A stretch of DNA of 63,908 bases from Flavobacteriales bacterium (lineage in GTDB: Bacteria; Bacteroidota; Bacteroidia; Flavobacteriales_D; Sanyastnellaceae), in contig JAQWTJ010000105.1 of assembly GCA_029242765.1 (NCBI GenBank), positions 1 to 63,908 on the forward strand, in the 5' to 3' direction. The notes beneath the pieces are model-generated. The model worked only from the letters and a program-made list of their open reading frames with translations. It did not search any database and was not told where the DNA came from. Position 1 is the first letter of the stretch; every line of letters starts with the position of its first letter. This document shows positions 18,669 through 28,103 of the stretch, in pieces. The position numbers were made by a program, and so were the translations under genes.

Positions 18669-19856
18669 TCACTTGAAGGCGCTGAGCCCTGTGACATCCA
18701 TGCCCGTGATGAGCAAATGAATGTCGTGCGTGCCCTCATAGGTCACGACCGACTCGAGGTTCATCATATGACGCATAATGGAATACTCGCCCACGATGCC
18801 CATGGCGCCTAGCATTTGGCGCGCGTCTCGAGCGATAGTCAGCGCCATATCAACGTTGTTTCGTTTCGCCATTGAAATTTGAGCTGAGCTCGCCCGGTCC
18901 TGATCACGCAGCACCCCCAAGCGATGGGTCAACAGCTGCGCCTTGGTGATTTCGGTGATCATTTCGGCCAATTTCTTTTGCTGCAACTGAAATGCTCCGA
19001 TGGGCTTTCCGAATTGCAGGCGCTCCTTGGAGTAATTCAAGGCCGTGTCATAGCAATCCAACGCCGCACCGATAGCGCCCCAAGCGATGCCGTAGCGCGC
19101 CGAGTCCAGGCAACTCAAGGGAGCGCCCAATCCCGACCTACCGGGCATGATGTGCGACTTGGGAACGCGCACATTGTCGAATATGAGTTCACCCGTATCC
19201 GAAGCGCGCAGGCTCCATTTTCCCGTCATTTTCGGTGTGGAGAAGCCCTCCATTCCACGCTCGACCACCAGGCCATAGATGCGACCCGTTTCGTCTTTTG
19301 CCCACACCACGGCGATGTCCGCAAAAGGAGCGTTGCTAATCCACATCTTCGCTCCGTTCAAGATGACGTGGTCCGGACTATCAGGGTCCTGTACAAAGTT
19401 GGAGACCATTGCTCCGGGATCGGAGCCGTGGTCCGGCTCGGTCAGACCAAAGCAGCCAATCATTTCGCCTGTGGCAAGCTTTGGCAAGTAGGCCCGCTTC
19501 TGCTCCTCCGAGGCGTACTTCCAAATGGGGTACATCACCAAGGAACTTTGAACGGATGCCGTGGAGCGCAAGCCGCTATCACAGCGCTCGAGCTCCTGCA
19601 TAATGATGCCGTACGAAATCTGGTCAAGGCCCGCGCCGCCGTATTCGTGAGGGATGTAAGGACCGAAGGCGCCGATCTCGCCTAAACCAGCGAGCAAATG
19701 CCGTGGAAAGGTCTGCGTCTCTGCGGCCTCTTCGATAATTGGAGAAACTTCGCGCTTTACCCAAGCGCGAGCGGCGTCGCGAATCAACTTCTGCTCCTCG
19801 GTGAGAAGCTCATCCATGAGGAAGTAGTCGTGGCCTTGGTAGTTGTCGGTGCGCAT
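18669..19856 (-). CDS. gcdH: acyl-CoA dehydrogenase, glutaryl-CoA dehydrogenase type
   Basis: FAD enzyme of 395 residues. It closely matches the glutaryl-CoA dehydrogenase pattern (oxidative decarboxylation of glutaryl-CoA to crotonyl-CoA): LRSTASVQSSLVM with the substrate-binding Arg/Ser, GCFGLTEPDHGSDP, WSLRAS, SARYGIAWG, RMQF-like RLQFGKPIG, and the catalytic Glu in TYEGTHDIH near the C-terminus. Glutaryl-CoA comes from lysine, hydroxylysine or tryptophan breakdown, and kynU and 3-hydroxyanthranilate dioxygenase lie nearby. The substrate is not proven; related acyl-CoA dehydrogenases in Bacteroidota are often annotated only generically. It is 58 bases downstream of rnhA, with a candidate promoter in the gap. 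Confidence 0.8.
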   Translation of the reverse strand: MRTDNYQGHDYFLMDELLTEEQKLIRDAARAWVKREVSPIIEEAAETQTFPRHLLAGLGEIGAFGPYIPHEYGGAGLDQISYGIIMQELERCDSGLRSTASVQSSLVMYPIWKYASEEQKRAYLPKLATGEMIGCFGLTEPDHGSDPGAMVSNFVQDPDSPDHVILNGAKMWISNAPFADIAVVWAKDETGRIYGLVVERGMEGFSTPKMTGKWSLRASDTGELIFDNVRVPKSHIMPGRSGLGAPLSCLDSARYGIAWGAIGAALDCYDTALNYSKERLQFGKPIGAFQLQQKKLAEMITEITKAQLLTHRLGVLRDQDRASSAQISMAKRNNVDMALTIARDARQMLGAMGIVGEYSIMRHMMNLESVVTYEGTHDIHLLITGMDVTGLSAFK

Positions 19857-19876
19857 GGCGGTCGAATTTTGCGGAG

Positions 19877-19884
19877 CAAATGTA
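19877..19884 (-). promoter_or_regulatory. candidate -7 element upstream of gcdH
   Basis: TACATTTG on the minus strand matches TAnnTTTG and ends 21 bases before the ATG. The nearest upstream TTG is 25 bases away, so the match is partial. Confidence 0.4.
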
Positions 19885-19914
19885 CGACCGCGCTCGCACT
19901 GAAAGCTAGCAAGT

Positions 19915-20436
19915 TCAGCTGAACTTCAGGCCTTCCGAGCCCGAAGGCGGAGCCTGTGATTTTTCATACCCCTTGTCCACATGAAGCGGCCCTTGCTGAT
20001 AGGCCAAGACAGCCAACGCGTCGGCTCGTTCGTTCAAAGGGTGGCCGTCGTGGCCCTTCACCCACTCGAACTTGACGTTATGGACGCGGTAAATCTTTAG
20101 AAATCGCCGCCACAAATCGGGGTTCTTCTTCGCCTTGAAGGACTTCTTTTCCCAGTTGAACACCCAGTCCTTCGAAACCGCGTCGACCACATATTTCGAG
20201 TCGCTGGTCACTACAACTTGGGCTGGCGTCCACTGGGCCGTGATAGCCTCCAACGCCACGATTACCGCAAGGAGTTCCATCCGGTTATTGGTTGTCAAGC
20301 GGAAGGCCCCCGAGAATTCTTTCTCATAACCGCCCACACGCATAATGGCGCCGTAACCGCCGGGGCCCGGATTGCCCGAAGCCCCTCCATCGGTGTACAC
20401 CTCAATGACACCTCTTTGTTCTTCCTGCGCACTCAT
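19915..20436 (-). CDS. rnhA: ribonuclease HI
   Basis: Degrades the RNA strand of RNA-DNA hybrids. 173 residues. The four catalytic carboxylates are visible: Asp in YTDGGASGNPGPGG, Glu in NNRMELLA, Asp in SDSKYVVD and Asp in NERADALA; the catalytic-loop His is in WVKGHDGHPLNE. A short C-terminal extension after the core (LAYQQGPLHVDKGYE onward) is variable. The ATG overlaps the MarC-family gene stop as ATGA, indicating an operon with that gene and purN. Confidence 0.95.
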   Translation of the reverse strand: MSAQEEQRGVIEVYTDGGASGNPGPGGYGAIMRVGGYEKEFSGAFRLTTNNRMELLAVIVALEAITAQWTPAQVVVTSDSKYVVDAVSKDWVFNWEKKSFKAKKNPDLWRRFLKIYRVHNVKFEWVKGHDGHPLNERADALAVLAYQQGPLHVDKGYEKSQAPPSGSEGLKFS

Positions 20437-21011
20437 TCAATCAAATTGGCCACGTTCGACGAAAAAAGCTTGACGGCGATCGAAAGCAGGACGATACCGA
20501 AGACCTTTTGCAACACAGCGATTCCACCCTCGCCGAGGAAACGCTCGATGCGGCCCGTCATCTTCAACACCATGAAAACGAAGGCCATGTTGATGATGAT
20601 AGCTAGAGCAATGTTGACTTGTGCAAATTCCGCTCGAAGTGAAATAATCGAGGTCATGGAACCTGCACCGGCAATAAGGGGAAAAGCGACCGGAACAATG
20701 GCGGCCGTCTTGCTCGTTTTTGCGTCGTGCTGAAAGAGGGTGACGCCCAAGATCATTTCCATCGACATAAAAAACATGACAATAGCACCGGCCACGGCGA
20801 AGGAACTGACGTCCACACCGAGAAAGGAAATCACGCTCTCACCTAAAACCAAGAACGCCAGCATGATCCCCAAGGCCACAAGTGTGGCTTTAACCGCATT
20901 GATCTCCCCTGCAGTCTGCTTGATGTTCAAGATGAAGGGAATGGCTCCGAGGATGTCAATGACCGCGAAGATGATCATCGTCGATTTGATGAGTTCGTTA
21001 AGGTTGAACAT
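20433..21011 (-). CDS. MarC family (UPF0056) membrane protein
   Basis: 192-residue inner membrane protein with six hydrophobic helices. Family features include FAVIDILGAIPF near the start (about 15-27) and PVAFPLIAGAGSMTSII in the middle (about 107-123), the characteristic paired PL.AGPG-like re-entrant segments. The function of the family is not established; the old link to multiple antibiotic resistance in E. coli has not held up. It lies 14 bases after purN and overlaps rnhA by four bases. Confidence 0.9.
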   Translation of the reverse strand: MFNLNELIKSTMIIFAVIDILGAIPFILNIKQTAGEINAVKATLVALGIMLAFLVLGESVISFLGVDVSSFAVAGAIVMFFMSMEMILGVTLFQHDAKTSKTAAIVPVAFPLIAGAGSMTSIISLRAEFAQVNIALAIIINMAFVFMVLKMTGRIERFLGEGGIAVLQKVFGIVLLSIAVKLFSSNVANLIE

Positions 21012-21025
21012 CGTTTAAAAGTCTA

Positions 21026-21646
21026 TTAGCACGCGCCCGAACAATCATCTGAACGCACGCCCAAAGAAAAGCACTCGCGGACAGTATGCTCCACTTCGGG
21101 GGCAAAGTGTTTGCATTCGAGTGCGCGAATCTTGTCTTCAATCGTTGAAGGGGTGTCCTCAGCCGTGAGCTCAGTCCGGGCCTGAAAAATGGTTGCGCCT
21201 TCATCGTATCCAGACGTGACCCAATGCAGGGTGATGCCCGTTTCGCGCAGCCCTTCTGAAGAAATGGCCTCAAAAATAGCCGCATGGATGTGTGCGCCGT
21301 ACATGCCTTTTCCGCCAAATCGAGGCAGCAAAGCGGGGTGCAAATTGAGCATGCGGCCCTTGAAGGCTGCGACAAGCTCGGCGGGAACTTTTAACAGAAA
21401 ACCGGCGAGCACCACAAAGTCAATCCGGTCGATTTCAAGCATCTTCAACACCTCACCGGAATGCAAATCGCCCCGAGAAAAAACGCGGAACGGCACGCCG
21501 TGTTGACGGGCACGTTCCAATACGACAGCCGAGTCGCGATTGGCATACACGCGCGCTACTTGAATGTCAACGCAACCTCTGAGGTGCTCGATCAGGCGTT
21601 CAGCATTTGTTCCTGCACCCGAAGCAAAAATTGCGATGCGTATCAT
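21026..21646 (-). CDS. purN: phosphoribosylglycinamide formyltransferase (GART)
   Basis: Transfers a formyl group from 10-formyl-THF to GAR in purine synthesis. 206 residues. The catalytic Asn and His lie in NLHPALLPRFGGKGMYG, and the catalytic Asp in SGYDEGATIFQ; the nucleotide-binding start is FASGAGTNAERL. The C-terminal tail holds a Cys-poor acidic stretch ending DDCSGAC. Its ATG overlaps the stop of the upstream DUF2723 gene as ATGA. Confidence 0.95.
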   Translation of the reverse strand: MIRIAIFASGAGTNAERLIEHLRGCVDIQVARVYANRDSAVVLERARQHGVPFRVFSRGDLHSGEVLKMLEIDRIDFVVLAGFLLKVPAELVAAFKGRMLNLHPALLPRFGGKGMYGAHIHAAIFEAISSEGLRETGITLHWVTSGYDEGATIFQARTELTAEDTPSTIEDKIRALECKHFAPEVEHTVRECFSLGVRSDDCSGAC

Positions 21647-24600
21647 TGGTCCAGCCCCACCCCGTAGGCCGTACGCAACTGACGCAGCGCCGCAAGGCGA
21701 TCCTTCAAGTCCTCGGCAAAAACATCGCCTTCTGGCAGGGCCCGGGTCACCGTCATTTCAATGCGACCTAGCACGGTCATAGCGAGCGACAACTGCTGCG
21801 CATTGGCCTCAAAATAGGGCGATTCCAAGCTAAGGAAGTAACGAGCGTCGCCTTCAAACCACGTGAAGACCCCTTCGGCGAGCTCAACCGCTCCGGCCAT
21901 CGCACTGTCGCGACGAGCCGCAGACAAGCTCTCATCCCCGGCCAGGTCGAAGTACAACTGAACCGTCGGCAGCAAAACCCGCGTATACGGAACATTGTGT
22001 GGAGGCGTCGAGGCGAGCATACGCTCAAGCACATTCAAGGCCCGTGGCGCGTCGCCCTCGTCGAACAAGGCCTGCGAAAGGTGCGTGAGCTGCAGACGAA
22101 TATTGGTTGCCATGCGACGATTGTTCTCATCCATATGGATTTCGCGCTCGCCTTCCATGCCGCCGTATTGGAAGTCCTCCATCACATTGCGATACATCAA
22201 TTCCGTAGAAACACCACTGGGTTGTCCCTGTTGCAAGCCGTATTTAATCGGCACAAGTCTCCACGCCAAGCCCTCCAGCCGGAAGTAATCTGAAAGCCCC
22301 ATGTAACTGTCCGGTCCAATGGTCACGGCAAAGTAAATCGGACGCTCCCAGTTGTTGTTGAGGAGTATGTTCATCACCATAAACTGGTTTTTCAGCACAT
22401 AGGCTTTCGGACGCCCATTGTTGTCAGCAATCGTCCATTTCACACTGCTGACCATGCGCTTCATCTCTTCAGGCGTCAACATTCCGCTAGCCGCTACCGC
22501 TGCGCTGTCGACCGGTAAGCTGAAGCTGCTCGAAGGCAGATGTGAATACATCCGACCTGCACCGTAGTCGATCCGGTCGTCCGGGTCGAGTGCCATTTCC
22601 ATTGCCGTATTCAAATCGACATAGGGCTGGGCTGGATTTGCCGGCGCGTCCATCAGTACAATATCACGCGTTCCTTGGCGGTATTGCTCCTCGCGGAGAT
22701 TGATCGGCACCGGGTCGCTTTCATACGCCTTGCGCATCATTTGGCTTGTATACCAATCCGTATTCAAGAGGCTCAAATTCACAATCCGCACGTCCGTCCG
22801 GTATTCTTCAACTTCCTGAACGTACCAAAGCGGGAACGTATCGTTGTCACCGTTGGTGAACACAATGGCGTTCGGCGCCAGGCTGTCCAAGTAGTTTTTT
22901 GCCATATCCACGCCGGTCGAACGGCCTGCACGGGAGTGGTCATCCCAGCCTTCAGCCGCCATCAAGAACGGAACGAGCAGTAAAAGACCGCCCAGTGGCA
23001 AGGCCGATCGGTCGATCCCCAAATACTTGTTCAACGCGATGGACACGCCAATCAATGCCGCCGACACCGATCCCATAAAAATCAACGAGTACGACAAAGC
23101 GTGGCTGCCGCCCGTTAGCGACTCAACCAAAAACAGTATGACCCCCGCACCCAGCGGAGCGCCCAAGACCAACGCCTGATCCATCTGGCCCTTGAGCCAC
23201 GATGCGCCCAGGTCCCATAGGGCATACACCCCCAGCCCAATCCAGATTGCAAAGGCGTAGAACGACCCCACATAGGCGTAGTCGCGCTCGCGCGGCTGCA
23301 AGGGGTATTGGTTCAAATACACCACAATGGCCAGGCCGGTTAGCACAAACAAAAGGCCTGTCACCGCAAAGTCTCGCGTGCCGCGCACCCCTTGGAAGAT
23401 CAGCCCGATCAAGCCCAGCAGCAACGGGAGATAGTAAAAGTGATTCAGCCCGTTGTTGGTGGCGAGCATGGGCGAGAGTTCAGCGCGGTTGCCTAGGCGC
23501 TCGGCGTCGATTACATCAATGCCACTGAGCCAGTTGCCATCAAGGTTAGAGCCGTGGCCCTGATTGTCATTCTGGCGGCCGGCAAAATTCCACATGAAAT
23601 AACGCAGGTACATCCAGCCGATTTGGTAGTCCTTAAAGAAGGTCAAGTTCTCGGTCATGCTTGGCATGAGTTGAGCGTGAACATTGTCAATGCGCTTCTC
23701 GATGTCCCGAGCCGCTTGGATGTCAGCCGCAGCCCGTGACTGATTTGCACGGATGGTGGCCTGGCGACGCTGCGCTTCAAGTTGAGCCAAGGAGCTCTCC
23801 AGAGCCTGTACGTATCCACGGCCGCCACCCTGCTTGGAGCTCAACTCTTCGACCATCATGGCCGCCACCGTTTGGCGGATATCCTTGTTTGTTAGATCGG
23901 CCAAGCGGTCGCCCTCACCTGGGCCGCCCCGCACAATCAACTCCGTGTTCGATCGCAGTTCCCATTTTGAAGAAAAGCGCAACTTCGCCCCACGGTAGAT
24001 GTTCGTCAGCGCCTGGTTCATCTGGTCTTTGTCAAGCCCACCGCCGCATATAGCGCCAGCAATGTGCCTCTCAAATGCTGCCGAGCCGCGCTCCTCCCCG
24101 TCCAAGGGGCTGGTGAACATCATCTCCGAATTCCAGCCCTTGAAATTCGACCAATTCTTGTACTCAGCGATGTGGCTCGCCTGGGAGGAATACATCCGTG
24201 GGAAAACCGACGTAAAACGCTCATCGTAATTGGGAATGGCGTTGCGCTTCTCGCCCGTGTTGTAGTATTCCTGGACGATGAAATACTCGCCGGTTAAGCT
24301 CGCCAAATGCTGTTGTGCCGCGGCCGGATCGCGGTAGGACGCCACGCGTTTATCGACCGTGCCCCGCTTTTGATACACGCTGTGGCTGGGAATCAAGGTG
24401 GGGTTGCCGTCGCTATACGGGTTGATGGCGTCGTTGGGGGAATTCCAATATTGGCCTGTAGCCAGCGGACGATCCCCGTATTGCTCCCGGTTCAAGTACG
24501 ACAGCAATGCGAACAGGTTGTCCGGGTTGTTCTCGTCCATCGGAGGATTGGCCAATGAACGCACCACAATAAGCGCAAAAGTCGAGTAGCCGATCAATAT

Positions 24601-25482
24601 CATGGTCGTGCCCAAGGCCGCCAAATTCAAGCCCCACCAGCCATTTTTACGGCTGATGTACAGCAGCCCGCCAAGCACAGAGATAACCAGCAAGGCATAG
24701 AACAGCACGCCCGAGTTGAAGGGCAGCCCCAGATCATTGACCAGGGTGCGCTCAAACCAAGCGGCCAACCTGATAAAACCCTGGATGAGTCCCACTTGGA
24801 TAAACCCCAGGATGAGCATCGAAATGAACGTAGCGATAGAAAACCCAAGCCAGGAGAAAGTGTAGCGCTTGAAATAATAAACGGCTACGATGGCCGGAAT
24901 GGCCAAAAGATTCAACAAGTGCACGCCAATCGAAAGGCCCATCAAATAGGCAATCAGTACGATCCATCGCAGGTTGCCCGGCTCATCGGCATGGGCCTCC
25001 CATTTCAGAATCGCCCAGAACACCAACGCCGTGAAGAGCGAACTCATGGCGTAGACCTCGCCCTCAGTGGCCGAAAACCAGAAACTATCGCTGAAGGCGT
25101 AAACCAATGCGCCCACTACACCGGAGGCCATCACTGCAAAACGGGCACCGCCCTCAACTGGACCTCTGCGCAAAGCGAGTTTTCGCGCCATGTGTGTAAT
25201 GCTCCAAAAGAGAAAGAGAATCGTGAATGAGCTCGACAACCCGCTCATCGCATTGACAGCGAACGCGACATTTTCCGTCGAAACAAACATCGAAAAGAGC
25301 CGCGCAATCAGCATGAACAGCGGTGCTCCCGGCGGGTGGCCCACCTCCAACTTGTAGGCCGAAGCTATGAATTCACCGCAGTCCCAGAAGCTGGCCGTCG
25401 ACTCAATGGTCAGCAGAAAAACAATAGTGGCCACGGCCCACACGGCCCAGCCTGTGAAATCGTTCAGTCGCTTATAGCTCAT
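21643..25482 (-). CDS. DUF2723 / GT117-family polytopic membrane protein
   Basis: 1279-residue protein with a DUF2723 domain at the N-terminus: TIESTASFWDCGEFIASAY with the Asp-Cys-Gly-Glu motif, then GHPPGAPLFML. This resembles GT-C glycosyltransferases such as protein O-mannosyltransferases, whose acidic motif sits in the first external loop. About a dozen membrane segments occupy the first 340 residues and a second group lies between 680 and 830. A large soluble part with coiled coil (about 560-610) lies between, and the C-terminal 400 residues are soluble and helical. A role in surface or protein glycosylation is inferred from the fold; donor and acceptor are unknown. Coupled to purN by a four-base overlap. 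Confidence 0.85.
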   Translation of the reverse strand: MSYKRLNDFTGWAVWAVATIVFLLTIESTASFWDCGEFIASAYKLEVGHPPGAPLFMLIARLFSMFVSTENVAFAVNAMSGLSSSFTILFLFWSITHMARKLALRRGPVEGGARFAVMASGVVGALVYAFSDSFWFSATEGEVYAMSSLFTALVFWAILKWEAHADEPGNLRWIVLIAYLMGLSIGVHLLNLLAIPAIVAVYYFKRYTFSWLGFSIATFISMLILGFIQVGLIQGFIRLAAWFERTLVNDLGLPFNSGVLFYALLVISVLGGLLYISRKNGWWGLNLAALGTTMILIGYSTFALIVVRSLANPPMDENNPDNLFALLSYLNREQYGDRPLATGQYWNSPNDAINPYSDGNPTLIPSHSVYQKRGTVDKRVASYRDPAAAQQHLASLTGEYFIVQEYYNTGEKRNAIPNYDERFTSVFPRMYSSQASHIAEYKNWSNFKGWNSEMMFTSPLDGEERGSAAFERHIAGAICGGGLDKDQMNQALTNIYRGAKLRFSSKWELRSNTELIVRGGPGEGDRLADLTNKDIRQTVAAMMVEELSSKQGGGRGYVQALESSLAQLEAQRRQATIRANQSRAAADIQAARDIEKRIDNVHAQLMPSMTENLTFFKDYQIGWMYLRYFMWNFAGRQNDNQGHGSNLDGNWLSGIDVIDAERLGNRAELSPMLATNNGLNHFYYLPLLLGLIGLIFQGVRGTRDFAVTGLLFVLTGLAIVVYLNQYPLQPRERDYAYVGSFYAFAIWIGLGVYALWDLGASWLKGQMDQALVLGAPLGAGVILFLVESLTGGSHALSYSLIFMGSVSAALIGVSIALNKYLGIDRSALPLGGLLLLVPFLMAAEGWDDHSRAGRSTGVDMAKNYLDSLAPNAIVFTNGDNDTFPLWYVQEVEEYRTDVRIVNLSLLNTDWYTSQMMRKAYESDPVPINLREEQYRQGTRDIVLMDAPANPAQPYVDLNTAMEMALDPDDRIDYGAGRMYSHLPSSSFSLPVDSAAVAASGMLTPEEMKRMVSSVKWTIADNNGRPKAYVLKNQFMVMNILLNNNWERPIYFAVTIGPDSYMGLSDYFRLEGLAWRLVPIKYGLQQGQPSGVSTELMYRNVMEDFQYGGMEGEREIHMDENNRRMATNIRLQLTHLSQALFDEGDAPRALNVLERMLASTPPHNVPYTRVLLPTVQLYFDLAGDESLSAARRDSAMAGAVELAEGVFTWFEGDARYFLSLESPYFEANAQQLSLAMTVLGRIEMTVTRALPEGDVFAEDLKDRLAALRQLRTAYGVGLDQ

Positions 25483-25509
25483 GCCCGCGAAAATAGGGCA
25501 TGGCGGCCT

Positions 25510-28044
25510 TTAACGCGCGATGGTCACGCGTACAGATTTGGTCTGACCTAGCTGGCTCATGCGCAGAACATATAGACCCGCGCTCAAGTCTCCAATCCCA
25601 ACTTCTTGCACGCCCGCATGCAACACTTCTCCTTGGCGAACGATGCGCCCATGCAAGTCCATAATGGTCCACGAACCAGGCTGTGAGGCGGAAATGAGGA
25701 GCCGGTCGGAAGCAGGGTTTGGATACACCGTGAAATTGGAAACATCAACGTCTGCAAAATCGGACACCCCGTCGGTGCAATCGGCCATCACCGAAACCAC
25801 GGCCGTGATCACATTGTCCTCAGCGCTCAGCGTTGTCGAGAATTCCTCTCCTTCAACTTCCCAACTCAGTACGAAGTTCTCCAGCACCGCAGGCGGGAAC
25901 AAGGCCACCACCACAGAGTCCAAATCGAGGGCAAATTCATAGCAGCCAGCCGGTACGCACAGCTCAATGACCCCGATTTCCGAAATGTACAAATCCCAAA
26001 TTCCTGAAATATCAAACAGGTCGCCATTTAGCAACCAGCCTATTTCATCTATAAACATCCCGCCCCCAAAATCTAAAGCCCCCAAATCCAACTCAATCAG
26101 CACCCCCTCACATTCATTTTCCTCCACACTATCAAAGCAATTGAGCAGCTCCAAACCATCACACTGAGGAAACGTAGCCACCACACATCCGCCCACCGCT
26201 ATGGCATCATTCAGATCAATCGTCAACGGGTTGTCTGTATACGTTTCACCATTGGTAAGCGTCCAAACAAACGCAGCGTCTTCATCGTTGGTTACCGCCT
26301 CGAAATACCACATTCCCTCACCCAATGATTCAAAGATGACTTCCAATTCACACGTCGCATCACATTCGGTTTCGCCCACCATAAATTCATACACGACATA
26401 GGTTCCAAAGTTGAAACTGGTCGTGAATTCAATCCATGACAAATCTTCAAAAGAAAAGGCGCCCATAAATAAATCCTCGGCCCCAAACTCAAAGTCATCC
26501 GACTCCAAGATGAATGTGTAGCACCCTTCAGCAAGGCATAAAGTATCCCATACACTCCAATTATTCTCCCCGTCTAATTCAACAATGCCGTCATAAAACA
26601 CGTCCGGCCCTTCCAGCTCCCAATTCAATAGGTCTGGCATAATTAAATTATTACTCCATTCTAGCGTCAACTGAACGGGTTCACAATCCGTCTCCCCGTC
26701 ACACCCTTCTATCACTACATCGACATAAAATGTCTCAACACAATTGCCCAGACCGACCGTGACTTGGGCGCTGTAAATGCCGTTGGCCTCAAAGCTGTGT
26801 TCCTGTATGAAATCTGGATTTTCAGAGTATGATTCATCTCCGAAATCCCAAAACATCCAATTGATAGCGACGTCCACAGGCGTATTAAATATGAAATTGG
26901 CCGAGCACCCGTCTGTGTCAACAAGAAGTTCGCCGGGCAAACAACCATCTCCACCTTCAATCGTCACACAGCCTTCTACATCATTGCATTCTTCACTAGA
27001 ATACCAAGCGCATACAACGTACGGAAAATCGTCACCGGAGAGTAAAAGGATATTGGGGTTGAGTCCACCAGCTTGTGCGGGCTCACCGTTAACCATCCAA
27101 TTCAACACGGCATCATTTGAAAATCCCGTGGCCGTAACAGAATAGCCGTTATAGAACCCACCCCCGTCGATCGGAGTCCACTCGACAATAAAATCTAAGC
27201 CACACTCGAGTGAGTCACTGACACAGTCCTCCACAATGATCTCTTCGCACAAAGTCACACCTTCTAAACAGGCCGGACTCGTGTAGGTGGCGCAAACTTC
27301 ATACGTTCCATTGGACTCAAACGTATGCCAATTGAAATGCCCCGTGGCTTCGGCGCCGTCGGAATAGGTCCATAACACCAATTCGCCAGGCGTGTAATTG
27401 CAAACGGAAGAAATGAACTCACAGCCTTCACCCCCAATCCAGATTTCTTCTGGACAGCTTTCAACGTTTGCCCCTGGACCCGAACAAATTACTAGGCCGT
27501 CTGGACAATCCTCGCTGAAATAATGCAGGCACAACTCCCAGCTGTCGTCAAGATCGCTGGCCAACAAGGTGACCAAATTCAAGTTCTCCGCTATAACAGC
27601 CCCATTCAACGTAAGGATCCAATCAGCACTCTCCTCCACACCTAAAATTTCGACTATTACAAAGCCGTCCGCTGTGTCATCATCAATCAGCATACTGACT
27701 TCCTCGCAGCCCTCTGATTCCTCACATCCTTCGACCACAACTTCTATGCATATATCGACGCCATCTGGACAGAGGACGGAATAAAACACTGCGCATACGA
27801 TGTAAGTCCCACTCTCAGGAAAACTAAACGTGTTAAAATGCCCCCCTTCCTCGGTAGCCAAATCCCCAAAACTCCATATCACCGCTTCACCTTCTTGAAA
27901 GCTCCCAATCTCAAAAATCCAATCACATCCATCACCAACAGCCTCCATCGTGTCTGGACAATCAATTTGAGCTGAGCCTATGGATTGCAACGAGAGCAGA
28001 GCCAGGAAAAAAAATGCGGCCCTAATAATTCTAATTTGACTCAT
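25510..28044 (-). CDS. secreted Cys-rich acidic protein with T9SS type A sorting domain, free of Lys/Arg in its passenger
   Basis: 844 residues. A signal peptide (1-26, ending GSAQ) precedes repeated beta-sandwich units of about 85-100 residues that look PKD-like (WSFGDLATEEGGHFNTFSFP, MFWDFGDESYSENPDF), many closing with a VVVEGC or IIVEDC-type strand. About 37 cysteines are spread along the passenger. The C-terminus is a T9SS type A domain (FTVYPNPASDRLLIS onward, about 772-844). Basic residues other than His are absent from residue 9 to residue 780. The gene is more AT-rich than its neighbours. It is probably exported and attached to the cell surface; its ligand or activity is unknown. It lies between the 3-hydroxyanthranilate dioxygenase and DUF2723 genes. 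Confidence 0.85.
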   Translation of the reverse strand: MSQIRIIRAAFFFLALLSLQSIGSAQIDCPDTMEAVGDGCDWIFEIGSFQEGEAVIWSFGDLATEEGGHFNTFSFPESGTYIVCAVFYSVLCPDGVDICIEVVVEGCEESEGCEEVSMLIDDDTADGFVIVEILGVEESADWILTLNGAVIAENLNLVTLLASDLDDSWELCLHYFSEDCPDGLVICSGPGANVESCPEEIWIGGEGCEFISSVCNYTPGELVLWTYSDGAEATGHFNWHTFESNGTYEVCATYTSPACLEGVTLCEEIIVEDCVSDSLECGLDFIVEWTPIDGGGFYNGYSVTATGFSNDAVLNWMVNGEPAQAGGLNPNILLLSGDDFPYVVCAWYSSEECNDVEGCVTIEGGDGCLPGELLVDTDGCSANFIFNTPVDVAINWMFWDFGDESYSENPDFIQEHSFEANGIYSAQVTVGLGNCVETFYVDVVIEGCDGETDCEPVQLTLEWSNNLIMPDLLNWELEGPDVFYDGIVELDGENNWSVWDTLCLAEGCYTFILESDDFEFGAEDLFMGAFSFEDLSWIEFTTSFNFGTYVVYEFMVGETECDATCELEVIFESLGEGMWYFEAVTNDEDAAFVWTLTNGETYTDNPLTIDLNDAIAVGGCVVATFPQCDGLELLNCFDSVEENECEGVLIELDLGALDFGGGMFIDEIGWLLNGDLFDISGIWDLYISEIGVIELCVPAGCYEFALDLDSVVVALFPPAVLENFVLSWEVEGEEFSTTLSAEDNVITAVVSVMADCTDGVSDFADVDVSNFTVYPNPASDRLLISASQPGSWTIMDLHGRIVRQGEVLHAGVQEVGIGDLSAGLYVLRMSQLGQTKSVRVTIAR

Positions 28045-28103
28045 AATTCTTAGAATTTCAGTTTGTTAGAAAACGTAATGGTCCTGGCAATGGTTGCATC
28101 ACA

